A DNA stretch of 6,233 bases from Solirubrobacterales bacterium (lineage in GTDB: Bacteria; Actinomycetota; Thermoleophilia; Solirubrobacterales; Solirubrobacteraceae): the NCBI GenBank assembly GCA_013696535.1, contig JACCYI010000082.1, forward strand, positions 1-6,233, in the 5' to 3' direction. The position numbers were made by a program, and so were the translations under genes. A model generated the notes under the pieces. That model was not told the origin of the DNA and ran no database searches. It worked only from the letters and a program-made list of their open reading frames with translations. This document shows positions 1 through 5,228 of this stretch, in pieces. The first letter of the stretch is position 1; every line of letters begins with the position of its first letter.

Positions 1-246
1 GACATGGACGATGCGGACCGGGCGCGCGACGCCCTCTCGAGGCTCGGGGCGCTCGAGCCCCAGCACGAGGGCACCCCGACCCGGGTGGCGCTGCGTACGC
101 GCGCTGGCAAGGCCGCGATCGCCCCAGCGGTGCGGGCGCTCGACGAGCATTCCATCGCGGTGGAGAGCGTCGAGGTGGAGTCGCCGACCCTCGATGACGT
201 GTTCCTGGCGGTCACGGGATCAGACCTCGAGGGCGCCGGCACGTGA
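1..246 (+). CDS. ABC exporter ATP-binding protein, C-terminal fragment (DrrA-like)
   Basis: This is the 3' end of a gene whose start lies left of the window; the frame is open from base 1 and stops at TGA 244-246. About 81 residues are visible. None of the nucleotide-binding motifs (Walker A, signature, Walker B) is present, so the call rests on the tail. The tail has the layout of the C-terminal domain of DrrA-type (daunorubicin-resistance family) ATPases: a small alpha/beta segment ending in V-E-S-P-T-L-D-D-V-F-L-A-V-T-G, a hallmark of these exporter ATPases. In the family this subunit hydrolyses ATP on the cytoplasmic face to drive export through ABC-2 permeases. The two genes that follow encode such permeases, and the stop overlaps the next start (GTGA), which indicates one operon with translational coupling. 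The substrate cannot be told from this fragment. Confidence 0.88.
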   Translation, partial: DMDDADRARDALSRLGALEPQHEGTPTRVALRTRAGKAAIAPAVRALDEHSIAVESVEVESPTLDDVFLAVTGSDLEGAGT

Positions 247-1019
247 GGCGCGAGGGGCGGGTGATCCTCGCGCTCGGGCGGCGGGCGCTCAGCGTCCAGT
301 TCCGCCGCGCCCAGCTGCTGATGCCCACCTTCGTGCTCCCGCTCATGCTGCTCGCGGTCATCGCGAGTGGGACCTCCGCCGCGCAGGGCCTGCGTGACTT
401 CCCCGACGTGGCCTCCTACATCGCGTTCGTCATCCCCGGCACGATCGTCCAAGGAGCGCTTCTGGCCGGTCTCACCACGGGCACCGCGCTTGCCGCAGAC
501 ATCGAGTTCGGCTTCTTCGACCGGCTCCTGGCCGCCCCGGTCGGTCGGGCCAGCCTGGTGCTCGGCCGGCTCTGCGGAACGCTCGGCCTCGGCCTGCTCC
601 AAGCCACCTTCTTCCTGCTCGTGGCGCTGCCGTTCGGCGCTCGCTATCCCGGCGGCGTGGGTGCCGTCGTGCTGACCGTGCTGCTCGCCGCGCTGACCGC
701 GGTGGGGATCGGCGCCATCGCCTCGACGATCGCCATCCGCACGGGCTCGCTGGCGCTCATGCAGAGCATCTTCCCGTTCGTGTTCGTGCTGCTCTTCACG
801 GCGCCCGCCTTCCTCCCGCGTCCGCTGCTGACTCCCGCGCTGCGCGACCTGTCGGTCTACAACCCGCTCACCTACGTGGTCGAGGCCATCCGTGGCCTCT
901 TGTCCGGCGACCCCGGGCTGGGCGACTTCGGGTCGGGCGTGGCCGCGGCGGTCGGGCTTGCCGTCGCTATGACGGCGCTGGCCACGATGGCGCTCGAAGC
1001 TCGTCTGCGCGCGACATGA
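243..1019 (+). CDS. ABC-2 type transporter permease (DrrB-like), first copy
   Basis: This encodes a 258-residue integral membrane protein, the usual length for ABC-2 permeases of the DrrB/NodJ kind. It has about six hydrophobic segments (roughly residues 27-42, 56-80, 106-130, 138-162, 169-190 and 231-252). Two family motifs are visible. One is D-I-E-x-G-F-F-D-R-L-L-A-A-P-V at residues 86-100, the cytoplasmic loop thought to contact the ATPase. The other is N-P-L-T-Y-V-V-E-A-I-R-G-L near residues 207-219, before the last helix. The GTG start at 243 overlaps the TGA of the ATPase gene, and its own TGA overlaps the next ATG (ATGA at 1016-1019), so the three genes should be co-translated. The likely role is the membrane channel of an exporter of a drug, lipid or polysaccharide. 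The sequence does not show which. Confidence 0.9.
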   Translation: MRREGRVILALGRRALSVQFRRAQLLMPTFVLPLMLLAVIASGTSAAQGLRDFPDVASYIAFVIPGTIVQGALLAGLTTGTALAADIEFGFFDRLLAAPVGRASLVLGRLCGTLGLGLLQATFFLLVALPFGARYPGGVGAVVLTVLLAALTAVGIGAIASTIAIRTGSLALMQSIFPFVFVLLFTAPAFLPRPLLTPALRDLSVYNPLTYVVEAIRGLLSGDPGLGDFGSGVAAAVGLAVAMTALATMALEARLRAT

Positions 1020-1798
1020 GCGCCGCGATCTCCGCGCTGCCCGTCGCGCTCGCGCTGTGGCGCCGCTCGCTCAACGAGGTTCTGCGCGTCCGGGGCGCCC
1101 TGTTGCCCGCCACCGTCGCCCCGGTGGTCTTCCTGCTCGGGACGAGCGGGCAGTTCGGCCGCCTCAGCGGGCTCGCCGGCTTTCCGACGGACTCCTACCT
1201 CTCGTGGGTCGTGCCGCTGTCGTGCCTACAAGGCGCCGGCTTCGCGGGCGCGGCCACGGGCGCGAATCTCGCGCGCGACATCGAGCAGGGCCTCTTCGAC
1301 CGGCTGCTCGTCGCCCCGGTTCCGCGGTCGAGCCTGGTGGCCGGGCCGATACTGGGCGGGGTGACCCGCTCCCTGGTTCCCACCACCGTGGTCCTGCTCG
1401 TCGGTCTGGCACTCGGGGCGGAGCTGCCGGGCGGCATCCTGGGACTCATCGCCCTCTACGTGGCGGCGACCGGGTTCTGCGCAGTGGCCGGGCTGTGGGG
1501 CGTCTTCATGGCGCTCACCTTCCGCACCCAGCAGGCGGGTCCGCTGATGCAACAGGGAGTCTTTCTCGCCGTCTTCCTATCCACGGCCTACACGCCGCAG
1601 GGGCTTCTGCGGGGGTGGCTGGCCGGAGCGGCGGACCTCAACCCCGTGACCCACGTGCTCGAGCTCGGGCGCCAAGCCACGGTTTCGGGCATCGCCCCGA
1701 GCCTCACCCACACCTATCCGGGCCTGCTCGCGCTGCTCGGTCTGGCCTCTGGCTTCGGTTTGTTCGTGATGATCGGTCTGCGCCGGATGGGGAGCTAG
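1016..1798 (+). CDS. ABC-2 type transporter permease (DrrB-like), second copy
   Basis: This encodes a 260-residue membrane protein paralogous to the product of the preceding gene. It has about six hydrophobic segments (roughly 28-43, 60-80, 108-133, 139-165, 175-193 and 233-255). It shares the loop motif D-I-E-Q-G-L-F-D-R-L-L-V-A-P-V (residues 88-102) and a diverged N-P-V-T-H-V-L-E-L-G-R near 209-219 where the first copy has N-P-L-T-Y-V-V-E-A-I-R. The ATG at 1016 overlaps the upstream TGA, and no strong ribosome binding site is visible, which fits translational coupling. The pair probably forms a heterodimeric channel served by the ATPase upstream. The TAG stop (1796-1798) directly abuts the stop of the convergent permease gene on the other strand. 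The family is clear; the substrate is unknown. Confidence 0.9.
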   Translation: MSAAISALPVALALWRRSLNEVLRVRGALLPATVAPVVFLLGTSGQFGRLSGLAGFPTDSYLSWVVPLSCLQGAGFAGAATGANLARDIEQGLFDRLLVAPVPRSSLVAGPILGGVTRSLVPTTVVLLVGLALGAELPGGILGLIALYVAATGFCAVAGLWGVFMALTFRTQQAGPLMQQGVFLAVFLSTAYTPQGLLRGWLAGAADLNPVTHVLELGRQATVSGIAPSLTHTYPGLLALLGLASGFGLFVMIGLRRMGS

Positions 1799-1803
1799 CT
1801 AGC
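1794..1803. other. Convergent stop codons abutting in a 10-bp palindrome
   Basis: The sequence GCTAGCTAGC is its own reverse complement. The TAG of the exporter permease (1796-1798, plus strand) and the TAG of the sugar-importer permease (1801-1799, minus strand) lie side by side inside it, so there is no intergenic base between the two operons. The palindrome is too short to form a stable hairpin once a loop is allowed, and no U-run follows on either strand. I therefore do not call it a terminator. Transcripts from both sides probably overlap here. Confidence 0.9.
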
Positions 1804-2686
1804 CCTTCTCCGCACCCCGCGTCAGGCCCTCGGTCATCAGACGCTCAGCGAACAGGAAGATGACGATGATCGGCACAGTCAGGATTACGGAGCCGGCCAT
1901 GAGCGTCGTGGCCGGCGTCTCGATGTTCTTGAGCTGCGACACACCGAGGGAGACGGTCCAGTTGTCGCGCTCCTCCACCAGGAACAGCAGGGCGAACAGG
2001 AACTCGTTCCAGGCGATCATGAACACGAACAGCGAAGTTGCGGCGATCGCCGGTAAGGCGAGGGGAAGCGTGATGCGGCGGATCACCCCCAGCCGTGTGG
2101 CGCCGTCCACTTCCGCTGCCTCTTCAAGCGACTTCGGCACAGTCTCGAAGTAGTTGCGCAGCATGTAGACGCAGATCGGCAGCGTCTGGGCGACGTAGAC
2201 GATCACGAGCACCGGAAGCTGCCCACGCAGGCCGAGCTTGGAGAACGCGACGAAGAGCGGGATCGCGAGCAGGATGGGCGGGAAGAGATAGACCGACAGG
2301 AACAGGAAGTGGATCTGTCGCCGGCCGAAGAACTGCAGCCGGGCCACCGCGTACGCCCCTAGGATCGACACGAAGAGCGTCAAGACCACGGTTGCGGAAG
2401 CGAGCAACGCCGAGTTGATGAGGAAGCGGATGAAGCCCTCGCCGCCGTCCGATACGGAGCGCAGCACGCGATCGTACGCGTCGAAGGAGATATCGCCGAG
2501 CCCGATGAGAATCGATCCGGGCGACTCGATGACCTCCGAGATGTCCCGCATCGACAGCAGGATCATGTAATAGAACGGGAACAGGCTGATCAACACGAAG
2601 AACGCGATCCCCAACGGCCGCAGAAGCTTCAGAGCCCGCGTCTCGACCGAGTAGCGAGACCACTTGCGCCTCGGTGACGGGCTCAC
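1799..2686 (-). CDS. Carbohydrate ABC transporter permease, MalG-like (CUT1 family)
   Basis: This encodes a 295-residue inner-membrane permease of a binding-protein-dependent sugar importer. About six hydrophobic segments are visible (roughly 23-45, 88-113, 124-149, 157-175, 208-228 and 261-280). The EAA loop that docks on the ATPase is clear at residues 188-208 (E-E-A-A-E-V-D-G-A-T then R-R-I-T-L-P). The C-terminus, E-R-L-M-T-E-G-L-T-R-G-A-E-K-G, matches the typical MalG ending G-L-T-x-G-A-x-K-G. The frame stays open far upstream (to 3523), but that part is a shadow of the malF-like gene. I chose GTG at 2686 because it overlaps the upstream TGA (GTGA) and sits five bases after a strong GGGAGGAG. 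It is the last gene of the operon. It should pair with the MalF-like protein to form the pore; the sugar cannot be inferred. Confidence 0.93.
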   Translation of the reverse strand: MSPSPRRKWSRYSVETRALKLLRPLGIAFFVLISLFPFYYMILLSMRDISEVIESPGSILIGLGDISFDAYDRVLRSVSDGGEGFIRFLINSALLASATVVLTLFVSILGAYAVARLQFFGRRQIHFLFLSVYLFPPILLAIPLFVAFSKLGLRGQLPVLVIVYVAQTLPICVYMLRNYFETVPKSLEEAAEVDGATRLGVIRRITLPLALPAIAATSLFVFMIAWNEFLFALLFLVEERDNWTVSLGVSQLKNIETPATTLMAGSVILTVPIIVIFLFAERLMTEGLTRGAEKG

Positions 2687-3675
2687 GTCTGCTCCTCCCG
2701 GCCGGCGAAGAACTTGATGTAGACCAACAGGAAGACGGCCAGGACCGCAGCCATGAACATTGCCACTGCGGACGAGGCCCCCACGTCGTTGCGCGCGTTG
2801 AGGAACGAGTAGACCTGGGTCGCGAGGACCTCGGTTCCGGCGCCCCCGCCCGTGAGCAGGTAGATGTCGTCGAACGCGTTGAAGGTGAAGATGAAGCGCA
2901 GTGCGGCGATCAACGCGATGACGCCCGCGATCTGCGGCAGGGTGATGTGGCGGAAGATCTGGGTCGGCGTCGCGCCGTCGACGCGGGCCGCCTCCTCGAG
3001 CTCGGGCGGCGCGGCCTGCAGACGCGCGAGGATGAACAGGAAGGCGAACGGAAAGGACTTCCACGACTCGAAGAGGATGACCATCAGCAGCGCGGTCGGC
3101 ACGCCGACGCTCACGCCGAAGAGACCGATGTCGCCCTTCTCCTGACTGAGGAAGGGGATGGGCGAATCCCAGCCCAGGAAGTCGGTGCCGATCGCGTTGA
3201 CGAACCCGAGCTGTGGCGAGAGCAGCACCTGCCAGATGAAGGTGACCGCCACCACGGGCGCCACATACGGCAGCAGCATGATCCCCCGGACGATCCCGCG
3301 CCCGCGGAACGACGATCGCACGAGCAGCGCGGCTATCAGCCCGAGCCCGATCGCTCCCGCGGTGCCCAGCACGGAGTAGAGGAGGGTCGTCCGCGCGGCG
3401 GTGAGGAAATCCGAAGAGCCCAGCAGGAGGTCGTAGTTGCGCAGCGTGTACTCGCCGCCGAAAACGTCGAGCCGGCGGATGCCAGACAGGCGGATCCGCT
3501 GGAACGACAGCACGAGCGCCCACAGCACGGGCAGGATCACCATCGCCATCACCACGATGAAGGTGGGCGAGACGAGCGTTACTCCGAACCGCGAGTCGCG
3601 CCGCGCACGGGTGTTTCCCTTCCGTGCGCGACGCCTTGGGGCCGCCTTGGAGGCCGGCTCGGTGGAGGCGGCCAT
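2683..3675 (-). CDS. Carbohydrate ABC transporter permease, MalF-like (CUT1 family)
   Basis: This encodes a 330-residue permease partner of the MalG-like protein. The N-terminus is a basic, probably cytoplasmic stretch (residues 10-29, rich in Arg and Lys). About six membrane segments follow (roughly 33-57, 95-119, 130-152, 186-205, 248-265 and 299-324). The EAA loop lies near residues 226-247 (E-L-E-E-A-A-R-V-D-G-A-T, then F-R-H-I-T-L-P), the site that in this family couples to the ATPase. T-F-N-A-F-D-D-I-Y-L-L-T near 264-275 is also typical of MalF/UgpA-type permeases. The ATG at 3675 is preceded at seven bases by AGGAG, which overlaps the stop of the upstream binding-protein gene. The stop overlaps the downstream GTG by four bases. 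It imports a sugar or related solute of unknown identity. Confidence 0.93.
   Translation of the reverse strand: MAASTEPASKAAPRRRARKGNTRARRDSRFGVTLVSPTFIVVMAMVILPVLWALVLSFQRIRLSGIRRLDVFGGEYTLRNYDLLLGSSDFLTAARTTLLYSVLGTAGAIGLGLIAALLVRSSFRGRGIVRGIMLLPYVAPVVAVTFIWQVLLSPQLGFVNAIGTDFLGWDSPIPFLSQEKGDIGLFGVSVGVPTALLMVILFESWKSFPFAFLFILARLQAAPPELEEAARVDGATPTQIFRHITLPQIAGVIALIAALRFIFTFNAFDDIYLLTGGGAGTEVLATQVYSFLNARNDVGASSAVAMFMAAVLAVFLLVYIKFFAGREEQT
2692..2699 (-). promoter_or_regulatory. Ribosome binding site of the MalG-like gene
   Basis: On the minus strand this reads GGGAGGAG, followed by a five-base spacer and then GTG at 2686. It lies within the last codons of the MalF-like gene. It decides the start of the downstream permease, which otherwise has a long open frame upstream. 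Confidence 0.8.
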
Positions 3676-3682
3676 GTGCTGG

Positions 3683-3687
3683 CTCCT
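3683..3687 (-). promoter_or_regulatory. Ribosome binding site of the MalF-like gene
   Basis: AGGAG on the minus strand, seven bases before ATG 3675. It overlaps the TAG (3688-3686) that ends the frame-corrected binding-protein gene. This is the tight spacing expected if that reading frame is, or recently was, genuinely translated to its end. Confidence 0.75.
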
Positions 3688-5073
3688 ACTCGAGCCCCGA
3701 CTTGATCTCGTCGACGGTGGCCTGGGTCTCCTTGGCCGCCTGCGCCGGATCCTTGCCGCCGATCACCTCCGCCACCGCGCTGGCCACCGGCTGCTCTCCG
3801 CTGAGCGCCCCGATGAGGGCGCCTTGGCCCTGCGCGAAGCCCCAGCGCTCGAAGCGGTTGACCCCTCGCCCAGCGAGGCGATGGACTCTTTGGAGTACGA
3901 CTCGCTCAACGGCGCCTTCTTATCCACGCCGCTCTCGAGGTTCGCCCATGCCTTCGAGTACTTCTCGGGTTCCGCCCTGTCGCCGGACCGAACGGGATAC
4001 TTGCCTTGCGGCGAGAGCCCGAGCCAGCGGACGTAACCGTCGGTCATCATGAACTCGACGAGCGCCTGGGCGGCTTTCGTGTTCGTGTCCATGCCGATGT
4101 TGAAGGTGGACACCGAGCCGAACTGGCTGGGTTCCCCGGCGGGGCCGGCGAGCGGCCCGACGAGGCCGCTGTTCTTCGCCAGGAAGGCCGGATCCTTCTT
4201 GCACTCGGGGCATGAGGGCTTGGTGTCGCTGCGCAGCCCCGCCATGCCGTCGAGCAGGAACGGCGACCAGAACATCATCGCGGCGCGGCCGGCGAAGTAG
4301 GTGCCGCGCGTCGAGTCGACGTCCTGGGCGCCCTTGACGGAGTACTTGGTGGCGAGCTCTGAATACCGTTTGAGGGCATCGACGCACGGGGGCGAGTCGA
4401 ACGTCACCTTGCCGTCGTCGCCCACGAGCTGACACCCCGCAGCGAGGGCGACGTGCTCGAAGGTCTCCGCGGTGAAGCCGTCGCCGGCCTTGGTGGCCAG
4501 GGTGATCCCGGCCTGGCCGGGCTTGTTGAGCTTCGCGGCGGCGTCTCGCACGTCGTCGAGGGTCTTGGGCGCCGAAAGGCCGGCCTTGTCGAAGAGGTCC
4601 TTGCGGTAGATGAGCAGCTGGCCCCAGCCGTCGCTCGGGACGCCGGTGGCGACACCGTCCGCGCTGACGATGTCGAGCGCCTTCTTGGAGAAGGTGTCGG
4701 GCCCGAGCTTGTCGACGACCGCCTGCGCGGCCTTCCCGTCGAAGAGCTCCTCACGCGCGAAGGACTGGGAGTCGCCCACCGGAGTGGCGAGGACGACGTC
4801 GGGCAGGTCGCCGCCCGCCGCGGCGTTGGTCATGAGGGTGGAGAACTGATCCTCAGGAACCGGGACCTGCTTGGTCTTGACGCCGGTCTTCTGCGTGAAG
4901 TCGTCAAGGATCGCCTGGGTCGCCTGCAGGCGATCAGGCTGGAACTCGTTGTTCCAGACCGTGATGGTCTGCCCCCGGATGGGGGCGTCGGCCTTGCCGC
5001 CCTTGTCATCGTTCCCGCCGCCGCAGCCCGCCGTCACCGCGGCGAGGATGGTCAGTGCGCGTCGCGTGGTCAC
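3686..5073 (-). CDS. Sugar ABC transporter substrate-binding lipoprotein, frameshifted near the C-terminus
   Basis: This is the extracytoplasmic solute-binding protein of the importer (family 1, maltose-binding-like). GTG 5073 is chosen as the start because GGGGGAG lies seven bases upstream and a short lipoprotein signal follows: T-T-R-R, a hydrophobic stretch, then T-A-G-C with C17 as the lipidation site. The signal is unusually short and has Thr at the -3 position. Family features include I-T-V-W near residue 37, D-L-P-D-V-V near 89, a D-G-W-G-Q-L-L-I-Y-R-K-D-L-F segment near 148-161 and F-x-x-G-R-A-A-M-M near 260-267. The original frame fails after residue 404: it adds 32 unrelated Ser/Arg-rich residues and stops at 3763, giving 436 residues. 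Re-reading one base at the G run (3862-3865) gives 58 further plausible residues (V-N-R-F-E-R-W-G to K-S-G-L-E) and a TAG at 3686, 10 bp before the MalF-like start. A repaired protein would have 462 residues. The gene is therefore a pseudogene, a sequencing artefact or a recoded gene. Confidence 0.9.
3862..3865 (-). other. Frameshift point in the binding-protein gene (GGGG run)
   Basis: Upstream of this G run the minus-strand frame reads S-L-G-E-G. Downstream, the sensible frame begins with GTC at 3862 and reads V-N-R-F-E-R-W-G. One G appears to be missing (four where five would keep frame). The stretch is directly preceded on the minus strand by a 6-bp hairpin (3878-3864, CCTCGC/GCGAGG with a three-base loop) that overlaps the run. 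Such a site is prone to indels and to base-calling errors. Confidence 0.85.
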
Positions 5074-5080
5074 TGATCTA

Positions 5081-5087
5081 CTCCCCC
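5081..5087 (-). promoter_or_regulatory. Ribosome binding site of the binding-protein gene
   Basis: GGGGGAG on the minus strand, seven bases before GTG 5073. It supports that start over an ATG at 5223 in the same frame, which would add 50 residues with no signal-peptide character in front of the lipoprotein signal. Confidence 0.75.
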
Positions 5088-5180
5088 TTGTGGACTCCGG
5101 CGGGCAACCAACTCCTTCGACGCTTTGATCGCGAAGGTGGCCAAGACACGGCCCGGGTCCTGCTCCACCCGCTGGGCCCC

Positions 5181-5200
5181 GATGCCTCGCGCGAGGAATC
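5181..5200. promoter_or_regulatory. 20-bp near-perfect palindrome, candidate operator
   Basis: The centre CCTCGCGCGAGG (5185-5196) is a perfect 12-bp palindrome. Its flanks GAT and ATC also pair, leaving one mismatched pair (5184/5197), so 18 of 20 positions are symmetric. It lies 29-48 bases before the capA-like ATG and about 110-130 bases before the binding-protein GTG, a position suited to a dimeric repressor acting on either unit. LacI- or GntR-type regulators often control sugar importers, but no regulator gene is in the window. With no loop it is a poor hairpin, so a terminator is unlikely. Confidence 0.5.
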
Positions 5201-5228
5201 AGGCCTGCCGAGGCGAAGTCCACACGCT

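Larger units (their letters stand above)
5074..5228. promoter_or_regulatory. Divergent intergenic region between sugar importer and capA-like gene
   Basis: These 155 bp separate two divergent transcription units and must hold promoters for at least the importer operon. I see no convincing -35/-10 pair on either strand. The notable element is the palindrome at 5181-5200. A weaker inverted repeat, CTTCG/CGAAG, lies at 5115-5119 and 5132-5136. No plausible small gene was found here. The promoter role is inferred from layout only. Confidence 0.6.

Noticed and set aside
1057..1863. 268-residue plus-strand frame over the second exporter permease
   Set aside because: It is an Arg/Ala/Pro-rich shadow in another frame of the permease at 1016-1798, and it runs into the convergent gene.
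1799..3523. 574-residue minus-strand frame that could look like a large fused permease
   Set aside because: Its first 279 residues are an Arg/Pro/Ala-rich out-of-frame reading of the MalF-like gene. The true MalG-like start is GTG 2686, with a strong ribosome binding site.
2674..3705. 343-residue plus-strand open frame, very rich in Glu, Asp, Arg, Gln and His
   Set aside because: It lies antisense to the MalF-like gene, which has membrane segments, an EAA loop and a ribosome binding site. The charged composition is what hydrophobic codons give when read on the opposite strand.
3437..4036. 199-residue plus-strand frame spanning the MalF-like/binding-protein junction
   Set aside because: It is antisense to two well-supported genes, with no start signal and no recognisable motif.
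5115..5136. CTTCG/CGAAG inverted repeat as a LacI-type operator
   Set aside because: The arms are only five bases, the 12-base centre is not symmetric, and the chance level is high in GC-rich DNA.
5074..5223. N-terminal extension of the binding protein from ATG 5223
   Set aside because: The extra 50 residues would bury the lipoprotein signal. There is no ribosome binding site at 5223, and GGGGGAG sits correctly before GTG 5073.
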